Origin: Puniceibacterium antarcticum
GTDB taxonomy: Bacteria > Pseudomonadota > Alphaproteobacteria > Rhodobacterales > Rhodobacteraceae
Direction: 5' to 3'
Assembly (NCBI RefSeq): GCF_002760615.1
Contig: NZ_AWWI01000066.1
Location: forward strand, 1-64,000
DNA: 64,000 nt
Shown here piece after piece: positions 47,879-57,351 of this stretch. Under the pieces are notes generated by a model. The model was not told the DNA's origin, did no database searches, and worked only from the letters and a program-made list of their open reading frames with translations. Numbering within the stretch: position 1 is the stretch's first letter; each line of letters starts with the position of its first letter. A program made the translations under genes and the position numbers.

Positions 47879-49054
47879 ATGATCTCCTCCGTTCTTCCGA
47901 CCTATAACCGTGCCCCCCTCAGCTTTGTCAAAGGCGAAGGCAGCTGGCTGATCGAGGCGGATGGACGCCGATTTCTGGACCTCGGCGCCGGGATCGCGGT
48001 CAATGCGCTGGGCCATGCCCATCCCGATCTGGTCGCGGCCCTGACCGAGCAGGCGAATGCGGTCTGGCATGTGTCCAACCTCTACCAGATCCCGCAGCAG
48101 CAGAAGCTGGCGGATCTGCTGGTGGAGCACACTTTTGCCGACACGGTGTTCTTTACCAACTCCGGCACAGAGGCCTGCGAACTGGCGGTCAAGATGGCGC
48201 GCAAATACTGGTACGACAAGGGTCAGCCCGACCGGACCGATATCATCACCTTCTCGGGTTCGTTCCATGGTCGGTCTTCCGCTGGCATTGCCGCTGCCGG
48301 ATCGGAAAAGATGACCAAGGGCTTTGGCCCTTTGCTGCCCGGCTTCGTGCATGTGCCTTGGGGCGATCACGAGGCGCTGAAGGCTGCCGTCAGCGACATC
48401 ACCGCTGCCATACTGATCGAGCCCGTGCAGGGTGAGGGCGGGATTCGCCCGGTCCCGGATCAGTGTCTCAAGGGGCTGAAGGCGATGGCCGAGGACACCG
48501 GACTGCTGCTGATCTTTGACGAAGTCCAGTGCGGCATGGGGCGGACAGGTCGTCTGTTTGCCCATGAATGGTCGGGCGTTACGCCCGATATCATGATGGT
48601 TGCCAAGGGTATCGGCGGCGGCTTCCCCCTTGGTGCGGTGCTTGCAACCGAAGAGGCCGCCAGTGGCATGACGGCCGGCACGCATGGCTCGACATATGGC
48701 GGCAACCCGCTGGGCTGCGCCGTGGGCATCGCCGTGATGAACCATATCGCCGATCCCGCCTTTCTGGACGAGGTGAACCGCAAGGCCGGCGCGCTGCGTC
48801 AAAAGCTCGAAGGGCTGGTTGCCGCCCATCCGACGGTGTTCGAGGCGGTGCGCGGGCAGGGTCTGATGTTGGGCCTCAAATGCGTGGCGGTGAATGCAGA
48901 TGTGGTCAAGGCAGGCTATGATGCGCAGGTGATCACCGTGCCGGCAGCAGATAATGTCATCCGTCTGCTGCCTCCGCTGAACATTTCCGACGCTGACATT
49001 GCCGAGGCGGTCAACCGTCTGGACAAAGCCGCCACCGCCGTTGAAGCGGCCTGA
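47879..49054 (+). CDS. argD: Acetylornithine aminotransferase
   Basis: 391 residues, PLP enzyme of fold type I. It makes N-acetylornithine in arginine synthesis and may act on succinyldiaminopimelate. The family marks are [43 protein letters not shown], the [12 protein letters not shown] segment and the PLP lysine in [14 protein letters not shown]. Starts at 47879 after AAAGGGTAG. 79 bases before argF. Confidence 0.94.
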   Translation: MISSVLPTYNRAPLSFVKGEGSWLIEADGRRFLDLGAGIAVNALGHAHPDLVAALTEQANAVWHVSNLYQIPQQQKLADLLVEHTFADTVFFTNSGTEACELAVKMARKYWYDKGQPDRTDIITFSGSFHGRSSAGIAAAGSEKMTKGFGPLLPGFVHVPWGDHEALKAAVSDITAAILIEPVQGEGGIRPVPDQCLKGLKAMAEDTGLLLIFDEVQCGMGRTGRLFAHEWSGVTPDIMMVAKGIGGGFPLGAVLATEEAASGMTAGTHGSTYGGNPLGCAVGIAVMNHIADPAFLDEVNRKAGALRQKLEGLVAAHPTVFEAVRGQGLMLGLKCVAVNADVVKAGYDAQVITVPAADNVIRLLPPLNISDADIAEAVNRLDKAATAVEAA

Positions 49055-49133
49055 GAGGTCTCGTTTCTCCGGGTCAAACTCTCTTGGGTTTCGGGGTGAT
49101 GCCCCCGAAGTCCTGAAAAGAAAAGCCAGAACA

Positions 49134-50060
49134 ATGAACCATTTCCTTGATATCCATAAAACCGATCCCGCTGCTCTGCGGGGCATGATCGACACTGCCG
49201 CCGCGATGAAGGCCGCCCGCAACGGTGCGTCCAAGGCAACGCCGGACGCCGAGCAGCCTCTGGCCAATCACATGGTCGCGCTGATCTTTGAAAAACCCTC
49301 GACCCGCACGCGGGTCAGCTTTGATGTCGGCGTGCGCCAGATGGGCGGCCAGACCATGGTGCTGTCGGGCAGCGACATGCAGCTGGGGCATGGCGAAACC
49401 ATCGCCGACACCGCCCGCGTGCTGTCGCGCTATGTCGACATGATCATGATCCGTACATTTGACGAGGCTGTGCTGACCGAGATGGCGGAATATGCTACCG
49501 TCCCGGTGATCAACGGCCTGACCGACCGCACCCACCCCTGCCAGATCATGGCCGATATCCTGACGTTCGAGGAGCATCGCGGCCCGATCAAGGGCAAGAA
49601 GGTGGTCTGGGCGGGTGACGGCAACAATGTCTGCGCCTCCTGGCTGCATGCGGCTGCGCAGTTCGGCTGTGATTTCACATTTACCGGCCCGGTTCAGCTG
49701 GACCCAGAGATGGAATTTGTCGGTCTGGCGCGTAACGCCGGGGTGAATGTCACGATCGAACGCGACGCGGCCAAGGCGGTCGAAGGCGCCGACCTGATCA
49801 TCGCAGACACTTGGGTCAGCATGCATGACGCGCAATCGGCCCGGGAACGCCGCCACAACATGCTGCGGCCCTATCAGGTCAACCGTGCGCTTATGGATCA
49901 CGCCAAACCCGATGCGCTGTTCATGCACTGCCTGCCTGCCCACCGTGAGGAAGAGGTGACATCCGACGTGATGGATGGCCCGAATTCGGTGATCTGGGAC
50001 GAGGCTGAAAACCGCCTGCATGCGCAAAAGGCGATCATGCGCTGGTGTCTCGAAGTCTGA
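49134..50060 (+). CDS. argF: Ornithine carbamoyltransferase
   Basis: 308 residues. It joins carbamoyl phosphate and ornithine to citrulline. [11 protein letters not shown] binds carbamoyl phosphate; [11 protein letters not shown] and the ornithine-site [11 protein letters not shown] are present. The start at 49134 (MNHFLDIHK) follows an AAAAG-rich leader. Downstream of argD, forming an arginine pair common in alphaproteobacteria. Confidence 0.95.
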   Translation: MNHFLDIHKTDPAALRGMIDTAAAMKAARNGASKATPDAEQPLANHMVALIFEKPSTRTRVSFDVGVRQMGGQTMVLSGSDMQLGHGETIADTARVLSRYVDMIMIRTFDEAVLTEMAEYATVPVINGLTDRTHPCQIMADILTFEEHRGPIKGKKVVWAGDGNNVCASWLHAAAQFGCDFTFTGPVQLDPEMEFVGLARNAGVNVTIERDAAKAVEGADLIIADTWVSMHDAQSARERRHNMLRPYQVNRALMDHAKPDALFMHCLPAHREEEVTSDVMDGPNSVIWDEAENRLHAQKAIMRWCLEV

Positions 50061-50087
50061 GATAGGTCTTGGGCCCGGGGCCTTGTG

Positions 50088-52529
50088 TCAGGTGCCTCGG
50101 GGTTTGACCCGCAGGGTCGGGTCCGCTTCTCGGGGGTTTTCGGGCCAGGGGTGGCGGGGGTAGCGTCCGCGCATGTCCTTGCGCACATCCGCGTAAGAGC
50201 TGTCCCAAAAGCCTGGGATGTCCAGTGTGGTCTGCACCGGGCGTCCGGCGGGGGACAGCAGTGTCACGCGCAGGGGCGTCTTGCCCACCGTCGGATGAGT
50301 TGTCTGGCCGAACATTTCCTGCAGGCGGAGCGAGATTTCGGGGGCTTCGCCAGAATAGTCGATGGGGATCTGGCGACCCAGCGGTGTTGTGAAACTGCCC
50401 GGCACCGCCCTTTCCAGTATTTGCGTCGCGTCCCAATCCAATTGCGCGCGCAGGGCGGGCAGCAGGTCGAACCGTTTCCAGTGATCTGCAGTCGTGACAC
50501 CGGACAGGTAGGGCAGCAGCCAATAGTCCAGCCGCTCCATCAAGGCTTCATTGGACATGTCTGGCAGATCGTGGCCAGCGCTGCGCGCGATATCTACGCG
50601 CGCGACGAACCGGCGTGCTGGGTCCGACAGCGTGAGGCCAAGGTCGCGCACCCCGTCCAGCATGGCGCGGGACAGGGCCTCTGGCGGCGCGTCTTTCCAG
50701 ATCCTGTCGTCCAGCGCGATGGCACCCAGTTTCTCTTGCTGGCGGGCGGTCACGCGACGGTCGCGTTTCGACCAGAGGCAGATGTTTTCCCAAGTGATGC
50801 GGTCGGCAAAGAGATCGCGCAGTTCCGGTTCGCTGATCTGGATCGCCTGCCGGATCCTAGCCTCGCGCGGGTTGCCGTCCAGATCTGTGGCGACGATCAG
50901 CCGCGCGCCAGCCAGCGTGTCACTGTCATTCAGCACCGCGCCCTTGCCCCCAGAAAGCTGATAGCGCGGCGCGTCGCCCTTGCGGCGCAGGCCGATGCGG
51001 TCGGGATAGGCAAGGGCGGCGGTCTGCGCCGGGGACAGTGTCTGCGAGACAGTTCTGGCGGCCTTGGACAGGCGGCTTGCTTCGGTCTGGATGCGGCTTA
51101 GCGCGGGGCGGTTGAGCCCATAAGGGCGCGTGTCGGTGAAACGACGCGGATCGCGCAGTGCTTCAAGCCGCAGGGTCAGGTCTGACGGCGCGCCGTTCAG
51201 CGGGTCGCGGTCGGCGAGCAGTGCGGCCATGGGGGCCGCGTCAGGCCCAGCCGTGGCGAGCATATGCGCAAGGCGCGGATGCAGCGGCAAGCGGGACAGC
51301 GCGCGGCCATGGGCAGTGATGCCGTTGCTGTGATCCAGCGCGCCCAGCATCTGCAACAGCGCCTGCGCCTCGGCCAAGGCGCCGGGGTTGGGCGGGGTCA
51401 GCAGCGGCAAAGCCTCGGCCTGTGCGCCCCAGAGGGCGAGTTCCAGCGCAAAACCAGCAAGGTCTGCCGCCTCAATTTCTGCCGGGGGAAAGGGCAGCAT
51501 CCCGCCGTCTTCGCCCTTGGTCCAGAGCCTGTAAGCCGTTCCGGGGGCGACCCGTCCGGCGCGACCTGCGCGCTGTGTCGCCTCGGCGCGGGTGACCCTT
51601 TCGGTAACGAGGCGCGACATGCCGGAGCCGGGATCAAAGCGCGCCCGCCGCGCCCGCCCGCCATCCACCACCACACGCACATCCTCGATCGTCAAAGAGG
51701 TTTCGGCGATTGCGGTGGCAAGGACGATCTTGCGACCCTGTTTTGCGGGCTGGATCGCGGCGCGTTGTGCGCTGAAATCCATGGCACCAAACAGCGGGTG
51801 GATGTGATGATCTGCGGGCAGACGGCTTTTCAGCAGCGCTTCGGTGCGTCGAATCTCGCCCTCACCGGGTAGAAAGGCAAGGATGCCGCCGGTTGAGTTC
51901 TGTGCGGCACTGACAATCAGATCGGCGATCGCCGGTTCGAACCGCTGATCGCGGGCCAGGGGCCGGTCGAGCCAGCGGGTTTCAACCGGATAGCTGCGCC
52001 CCTCAGAGGTCAGGATCGGCGCCTGCATCAGCGCGGCCACCGGGGCGGCGTCCAGCGTGGCGGACATGGCGAGCAGGATCAGATCGTCCCGCAGCGCGCC
52101 CGCGATTTCAAGGCAGAGCGCAAGACCGAGGTCGGCGTTGAGCGAGCGTTCGTGAAATTCGTCAAAGATCACCGCACCGACGCCGCGCAGTTCCGGATCG
52201 GACTGGATACGTCTGGTCAGGATGCCTTCGGTCACCACCTCGATCCGGGTCTGCTCAGATACCTTCGCCTCGCCCCGGATCCGGTAGCCGACGGTCTGGC
52301 CGATGTTTTCGCTGAGGGTTTCGGCCATGCGCTCAGCTGCAGCGCGGGCGGCAAGGCGGCGGGGTTCCAGCATGAGGATCGTCTGGCGCGTGAGACCGGC
52401 ATCGAGCATGGCGAGTGGGACGCGCGTCGTCTTGCCCGCGCCCGGCGGGGCCTGCAGCACAGCGCGACCCCGGGCGCGCAGGGCGGTGATCAGGTCGGGC
52501 AGGATGGCGTCGATTGGGAGGGTGATCAT
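50088..52529 (-). CDS. hrpB: ATP-dependent helicase HrpB
   Basis: 813 residues, DEAH-type. Walker A APPGAGKTTR (28-37), box II FDEFHERSL, then QRAGRAGRVAPG and the HrpB C-terminal region. The start at 52529 (MITLPIDAILPDL) is right for the family; the in-frame extension to 52787 covers repeat sequence and the meaB start. The cellular substrate is not known. Convergent with argF and divergent from meaB. Confidence 0.93.
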   Translation of the reverse strand: MITLPIDAILPDLITALRARGRAVLQAPPGAGKTTRVPLAMLDAGLTRQTILMLEPRRLAARAAAERMAETLSENIGQTVGYRIRGEAKVSEQTRIEVVTEGILTRRIQSDPELRGVGAVIFDEFHERSLNADLGLALCLEIAGALRDDLILLAMSATLDAAPVAALMQAPILTSEGRSYPVETRWLDRPLARDQRFEPAIADLIVSAAQNSTGGILAFLPGEGEIRRTEALLKSRLPADHHIHPLFGAMDFSAQRAAIQPAKQGRKIVLATAIAETSLTIEDVRVVVDGGRARRARFDPGSGMSRLVTERVTRAEATQRAGRAGRVAPGTAYRLWTKGEDGGMLPFPPAEIEAADLAGFALELALWGAQAEALPLLTPPNPGALAEAQALLQMLGALDHSNGITAHGRALSRLPLHPRLAHMLATAGPDAAPMAALLADRDPLNGAPSDLTLRLEALRDPRRFTDTRPYGLNRPALSRIQTEASRLSKAARTVSQTLSPAQTAALAYPDRIGLRRKGDAPRYQLSGGKGAVLNDSDTLAGARLIVATDLDGNPREARIRQAIQISEPELRDLFADRITWENICLWSKRDRRVTARQQEKLGAIALDDRIWKDAPPEALSRAMLDGVRDLGLTLSDPARRFVARVDIARSAGHDLPDMSNEALMERLDYWLLPYLSGVTTADHWKRFDLLPALRAQLDWDATQILERAVPGSFTTPLGRQIPIDYSGEAPEISLRLQEMFGQTTHPTVGKTPLRVTLLSPAGRPVQTTLDIPGFWDSSYADVRKDMRGRYPRHPWPENPREADPTLRVKPRGT

Positions 52530-52600
52530 CGCGTGGGTTATGCTGGATTGGCGATGGGGCGGCAAGTGGCGGGCGTCGGTCTGTGCCGAGAGGTTCGCAG

Positions 52601-52640
52601 CGAGGGGCCAGCCCCTCGCGCTCCCCGGGATATTTGGGGG
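52601..52640. repeat. Dispersed repeat copy 2 (GC hairpin plus ATATT core)
   Basis: A CGAGGGGC-CA-GCCCCTCG hairpin at 52601-52618, then CTCCCCGGGATATTTGGGGG at 52621-52640 and CAGATGAA. This is the inverse of the element at 37467-37517 in the same order of parts. Lies between divergent hrpB and meaB. Confidence 0.6.
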
Positions 52641-52735
52641 CAGATGAAGGCGATTTGGGTCTTTGGTGTTGGGGGGTGGACAAGGTCGGGAGCGGGAGGG
52701 CATCACTTTGCTCAGTGACAGGAGGTCCGGGTGGC

Positions 52736-53719
52736 ATGGATATCGAGGATATGGCGCGGGGAATCGCGGCGGGAGAGCGGCGCGCACTGGCGCGGGGCAT
52801 CACCCTCGTCGAAAGTGGACGTGCAGATCATCGTGCCCTTGCCACCAACTTGCTGGAATCTCTGCGCCCGCTGAAGCGTCAGGCGTTGCGCATCGGGCTT
52901 TCTGGCACGCCGGGGGTGGGAAAATCGACCTTTATCGAGACCTTTGGTCTGATGCTGACGGGTCTGGGGCTGCGCGTGGCGGTGCTGGCGGTCGATCCAA
53001 GTTCGGCCCGGTCGGGCGGGTCGATCCTGGGCGACAAGACACGAATGGAACGTCTGAGCCGCGATCCGAAGGCGTTCATTCGCCCCTCGCCCAGCCAGAC
53101 CCATCTGGGCGGCGTGGCACGGCGCACACGAGAGGCGATTGATCTGTGTGAGGCGGCGGATTTCGACGTGATCCTGATTGAGACGGTCGGCGTGGGCCAG
53201 TCCGAGACGGTTGTGTCCGAGATGTCGGATCTGTTCCTGCTGCTGCTGGCGCCTGCGGGTGGCGATGAGCTGCAGGGGGTCAAGCGCGGCATTATGGAAA
53301 TGGCGGATATCATCCTGATCAACAAGGCAGACGGTGATCTGAGGCCCCAGGCGATGCGGACCTGCGCGGATTATGCCGGGGCGCTGCGGCTGCTGCGCAA
53401 ACGTCCGCAGGACCCCGATGGCTTTCCCAAGGCGCTGACCGTATCGGCGCTGGAGGATACGGGCCTTGTGAAGGCCTGGGACGAAATGCAGGTGCTGTCC
53501 GATTGGCGGCGCGAGACGGGACATTGGGCGGGGCGGCGGGCGGAGCAGGCGCGATTTTGGTTCCTTTCGGAAGTGCGCGAGGGGCTGCTGGCGCGGCTCA
53601 GGCGTGAGCCGGTGAAGGGCGCCATGTCTGTCCTAGCCGACAAGGTCGGGCGGGGCGAGATGACGGCGGCGGCGGCGGCTGAAGAACTGCTGGACGGCTA
53701 CCTCGCCGCGCGCGGCTGA
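52736..53719 (+). CDS. meaB: MeaB/ArgK-type GTPase
   Basis: 327 residues. A G3E-family GTPase that protects or loads methylmalonyl-CoA mutase. The P-loop is GTPGVGKS at 57-64; VDPSSARSGGSILGDKTRM, the GVGQSE switch and NKADGD base-recognition motif are all present. A GGAGG lies ten bases before the ATG. No mutase gene is near. Convergent with the helicase gene. Confidence 0.92.
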   Translation: MDIEDMARGIAAGERRALARGITLVESGRADHRALATNLLESLRPLKRQALRIGLSGTPGVGKSTFIETFGLMLTGLGLRVAVLAVDPSSARSGGSILGDKTRMERLSRDPKAFIRPSPSQTHLGGVARRTREAIDLCEAADFDVILIETVGVGQSETVVSEMSDLFLLLLAPAGGDELQGVKRGIMEMADIILINKADGDLRPQAMRTCADYAGALRLLRKRPQDPDGFPKALTVSALEDTGLVKAWDEMQVLSDWRRETGHWAGRRAEQARFWFLSEVREGLLARLRREPVKGAMSVLADKVGRGEMTAAAAAEELLDGYLAARG

Positions 53720-53757
53720 GCCGCGCCTTGTCCGTTTATTGAAGAGGTCAAAATAAA

Positions 53758-53785
53758 AGCGGAGCCCAAAGTCATGGGCCCCGCT
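53758..53785 (-). terminator. Rho-independent terminator after the DEAD-box helicase gene
   Basis: AGCGGAGCCC / GGGCCCCGCT with an 8-base loop and one mismatch. On the minus strand it is followed by TTTTATTTT. It lies 42 bases after the helicase stop and may also stop meaB transcripts. Confidence 0.8.
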
Positions 53786-53827
53786 GGAAATGTCATCGCG
53801 TTCTGATCAGACTCTCAGGGACAGCAA

Positions 53828-56080
53828 TCAGTCCTTGCTGCGCCGGGGCACGTCATTGCCGCCCGGACGACCGGCGGGTTTGGCTGCGCGCGGTTTGGCC
53901 TTTGCCCCCGGAGGCGTGAAGCGTTTGGAGGTGTCACCCGCCTTGGCCGGGGCCGGTTTGGGCTTTCCCTCGCCATAGGACTTGGTTTCACCGTAGGGTT
54001 TTCCTGCGGGTTTTCCGCCGGGCTTGCCAAATTTTCCTGCCGGTTTGCCAAAGGGTTTGCTGCCACCTTCGGAAGATTTGCCATACGGTTTGTCACCGGG
54101 TTTTCCGAACTTGCCGGCCGGTTTTCCCGCAGGCTTGCCCTTGTAAGGGCCTTTGGCGCCGTCGTGCTTGTCGTCATGGGCCTTGTAGGGCTTGGCGCGC
54201 GGGCGGTCTTCGTCATCACGGTGCGGCTTGTAGGGCTTGGGCTTGCCCGGACGGTCGCCGCGATCTTCGCGTGCAGCGTAAGGGGCTTTTGCCGCTGCAG
54301 CGCGGGGGCGCACGGGGGCGTCCGACGCGTCATTAAAGGCAGGCGGGGTCACCGGGGCGTCTTCGCCTGCGGGACGGGCTGCCGGGCGCGGCGCGTCTTC
54401 GGCGGCCCGGGGGCTGGGGTCGTATTTCGGCTTGTACTCGCCTCGGGGTTTCGAATCGGGCCGGGGGCTGCGCGCAGGCTTGCTGTCGCGGCGGGGCGGG
54501 GCACCGATGTCGGGGGCCCTGTCCAGCTTTTTGATCGTCATGCCATCTTCGAGTTCACCATCGGGGCCGATTGCCGCCATGAAGCTGTCGGCGTCAGAGG
54601 CGCGCAGCTCGACAAACGACTCGGTTTCCTGAACGCGAATCGCACCCAGGCTGTCCTTGTCGATATTACCGGCGCGGCAGAGCAGCGGCAGCAACCAGCG
54701 CGGTTCGGCATTCTGGTCACGGCCTGCGGACAGGCTGAACCAGACCGAGGGGCCGAATTCGCGCGGCTTGCGGTCGGGTTTTGTGTCGGGGGCCGACAGA
54801 TCCTCGGGCGCCGAGCGGCGGGACTGGTGCAGACGCAGGAAGGCGGTTGCGATCTGTTCGGGCGTGAAGCGTTCGATCAGCTGGTTGGCAAAGGCCGATT
54901 CGGCTGCGTTCGGCGTGGTGGTCCAGCTCGGATCGTTGAGCAGGCGTTCCTCATCGCGCGCGACGATGTCGTCAGCCGAGGGCGGCACGGTCCATACGGC
55001 GTCCAGCTTGGCGAATTTCAGAAGGCGCATCGCCTTGCCGCGTACCTTTTGCGGTACGATCATCGCAGACACACCCTTGCGACCAGCGCGACCCGTCCGG
55101 CCCGAGCGGTGCAGCAGGGTTTCCGAGTTGGTCGGCAGTTCCGCGTGGATCACGAGGTCGAGGTTGGGCAGGTCGATGCCGCGTGCAGCAACGTCGGTGG
55201 CCACACAGACTTTGGCCCGTCCGTCGCGCATTGCTTGCAGCGCATGGGTACGTTCGGTCTGGGACAGCTCGCCCGACAGGGACACAACCGCAAAGCCACG
55301 ATTGGACAGGCGCGCCGTCAGACGGGCGACCATGGCGCGGGTGTTGGCAAAAACGATGGCGTTTTCGGCATCATGGAACAGCAGCAGGTTGATCACGGCA
55401 TGTTCGCCGTCGCGTTCGCCCACGGCCATCGCCTGATAGGAAATGTCGGCGTGTTGCTTTGCACCGGTGGTGGTGTTCACGCGTTCAGCGTTGTTCTGGT
55501 ACTGCTTTGCCAGCGTCGCGATCATCGGCGGCACGGTGGCCGAGAACATCAGCGTGCGGCGGTCGGCAGGGGCCTCGCCCAGCATGAATTCAAGGTCTTC
55601 GCGAAAGCCGAGGTCAAGCATCTCGTCCGCTTCGTCTAGCACGACGGCGCGCAGGCCCGACATATCGAGCGAACCGCGCTTGATATGGTCAACCAGACGG
55701 CCCGGCGTGCCGACAACAATATGCGCGCCGCGTTCAAGCGTGCGCTTTTCGCCGCGCATGTCCATGCCGCCGACGCAGGTGGCGACAACGGCGCCGGTGC
55801 GGGCATAAAGCCATGTGATTTCGCGCATGACCTGAAAGGCCAGTTCGCGGGTGGGGGCAACGATGAGGGCGAGCGGCGTACCGGCCCGACCCATCTTTTC
55901 GCTGCCGTCCAGCAGGGTCTCTGCGATGGCAAGGCCAAAGCCCACCGTTTTGCCTGACCCGGTCTGGGCTGAGACGAGAAGGTCGCGTCCCGAAAGTGCG
56001 GGATCGGTCACGGCCTCCTGTACGGGGGTGAGTGTGGTAAAGCCTTTTTCGGCGAGTGCGTCGGCGAGAGTCTGGATCAT
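53828..56080 (-). CDS. DEAD-box RNA helicase with a long basic low-complexity tail
   Basis: 750 residues. Core motifs: SAQTGSGKT (I), PTRELA (Ia), DEAD in VLDEADEMLDLGF (II), SAT (III), HRSGRTGRAGR (VI). A DbpA-type RNA-binding domain is likely at about 455-540 (RDQNAEPRWLLPLLCRAGNID). The last about 210 residues are a Lys/Gly/Pro-rich tail with repeats such as GKPAGKFGKPG and KPYG. DeaD/RhlE-like role in ribosome assembly or RNA turnover, especially in cold. Confidence 0.9.
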   Translation of the reverse strand: MIQTLADALAEKGFTTLTPVQEAVTDPALSGRDLLVSAQTGSGKTVGFGLAIAETLLDGSEKMGRAGTPLALIVAPTRELAFQVMREITWLYARTGAVVATCVGGMDMRGEKRTLERGAHIVVGTPGRLVDHIKRGSLDMSGLRAVVLDEADEMLDLGFREDLEFMLGEAPADRRTLMFSATVPPMIATLAKQYQNNAERVNTTTGAKQHADISYQAMAVGERDGEHAVINLLLFHDAENAIVFANTRAMVARLTARLSNRGFAVVSLSGELSQTERTHALQAMRDGRAKVCVATDVAARGIDLPNLDLVIHAELPTNSETLLHRSGRTGRAGRKGVSAMIVPQKVRGKAMRLLKFAKLDAVWTVPPSADDIVARDEERLLNDPSWTTTPNAAESAFANQLIERFTPEQIATAFLRLHQSRRSAPEDLSAPDTKPDRKPREFGPSVWFSLSAGRDQNAEPRWLLPLLCRAGNIDKDSLGAIRVQETESFVELRASDADSFMAAIGPDGELEDGMTIKKLDRAPDIGAPPRRDSKPARSPRPDSKPRGEYKPKYDPSPRAAEDAPRPAARPAGEDAPVTPPAFNDASDAPVRPRAAAAKAPYAAREDRGDRPGKPKPYKPHRDDEDRPRAKPYKAHDDKHDGAKGPYKGKPAGKPAGKFGKPGDKPYGKSSEGGSKPFGKPAGKFGKPGGKPAGKPYGETKSYGEGKPKPAPAKAGDTSKRFTPPGAKAKPRAAKPAGRPGGNDVPRRSKD

Positions 56081-56219
56081 GTAGCGGGGCGTCCTGGAAA
56101 CGGGTGGTCCGGACGTGGCCCGGGCAAGGGTCGTTCCCTAGTCCTTCTTTGGCCGGTTGTATAGAGGGTGAAGTGACGAGGGTTAGCAAGCTGTCTTTTT
56201 GTCAGCTGTCTTGTGTGTG

Positions 56220-56251
56220 CCAGAGGCCGCAGTCTGGGCTGCGGACTCTGG
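56220..56251 (-). terminator. Hairpin after the TRAP operon
   Basis: CCAGAG-G-CCGCAG, a 6-base loop, CTGCGG-A-CTCTGG, with a single mismatch. It starts 8 bases beyond the dctP stop and has no U-tract. Confidence 0.45.
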
Positions 56252-56259
56252 GGCGGTGC

Positions 56260-57318
56260 TCAGTTCAGATCGCTGGCATAACCTGCGTTGAGATCGGCCT
56301 CGGCGGCGGACACGGCAGCGCTCAGCGCGTCGAATATCTCGGGGCCGCCTTCGACATTTTCCTGGAACCACGCATAGACAGGCTCTGCTGCGGCGCGGAA
56401 CGCCTCTTTCTCTTCCGGGGAGGGCACGTAAAGATCGCCGCCCTCGGCCACGAAGTCCTGATAGGCTTGGATCGACTTACGCTTGGGTGAGGCAAAGGTC
56501 GCCTGTTGCAACTCGGCAAAGCCGTCAACCACGACGCGGCGCATATCCTCGGGCATCCCGAGGAATTTCTCGTTGTTCATGACCCAGATCGCGCCCATGT
56601 AGGCATGACCGTCCAGCGTCATGTATTTCAGCCCGGCTTCTGGGAATTTCATGTTCATGATGTCGGTGATGCCGTTTTTGGACCCTTCGACCACGCCGGT
56701 CTGAAGCGAGGTGAACAGTTCCGGCCAGCTGATGGGGGTGGGTGAAGCGCCCATCGCCTTGACCAGTTCCTGCGGCAGATCGGCGACAACGGTGCGGATC
56801 TTGAGCCCGGCCAGGTCTTCGGGTTTGGTGACGCGGTGTTTGGTATTGGCAAAGTTGCGCCAGCCGCCGGTGTTGCCGATGGTCATCACGCGGATCGTAT
56901 CACCCGAGCTTGCCAGTGCCATGTCCCGCATGGTGCGGGTGAAATCGCTCGACAGCACAGCTTCGGCGATACGGTCCGACGACATGAGGTAAGGCAGGTC
57001 GAGCACCTGCACATAGGGAAAGATGCCTGCGGCGCCTCCAGAGGTCGTCACGAAGACGTCGATAGATCCATCCGCCACGCCTTGCAGGCATTCCGCGCCA
57101 CCGGCACAAAGCTGTGTGCCTATGAACAGTTCGACCGCGATCTTGCCGTTCGACGCCGCTTCGACATAGTTCTTGAACACGACAAGGCCGTCGTAATCTT
57201 CGTCATTCTCGTTGGAATTTGCCGTGGCGCGGATGGTGTAATCCTGCGCGGCGGCGCTGAGCGCTGTCCCGGCAAGAAGAGCGGCGGTCAGGGCTGCCTT
57301 TGTAAGACCTTTGAGCAT
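56260..57318 (-). CDS. dctP: TRAP transporter substrate-binding protein (DctP family)
   Basis: 352 residues. Signal peptide ending at SAAAQ, then a DctP fold. The anchoring Arg region is IRTVVADLPQELVKAMGASPTPISWPELFTSLQTGVVEGSKNG, in which substrate carboxylates or similar anions are normally bound. As the last gene of the minus-strand operon that starts with a SmoC-like monooxygenase, it probably binds the sulfonate or sugar acid degraded there (inference). 33 bases after dctM. Confidence 0.9.
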   Translation of the reverse strand: MLKGLTKAALTAALLAGTALSAAAQDYTIRATANSNENDEDYDGLVVFKNYVEAASNGKIAVELFIGTQLCAGGAECLQGVADGSIDVFVTTSGGAAGIFPYVQVLDLPYLMSSDRIAEAVLSSDFTRTMRDMALASSGDTIRVMTIGNTGGWRNFANTKHRVTKPEDLAGLKIRTVVADLPQELVKAMGASPTPISWPELFTSLQTGVVEGSKNGITDIMNMKFPEAGLKYMTLDGHAYMGAIWVMNNEKFLGMPEDMRRVVVDGFAELQQATFASPKRKSIQAYQDFVAEGGDLYVPSPEEKEAFRAAAEPVYAWFQENVEGGPEIFDALSAAVSAAEADLNAGYASDLN

Positions 57319-57351
57319 TCTGTGAACTCCCTATGCGTGATGGTCGGTTGA

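Noticed and set aside
54000-54140. Repeats inside the helicase gene as a possible CRISPR or minisatellite
   Set aside because: They are codon-level repeats of a Lys/Gly/Pro-rich protein tail, without spacer structure.
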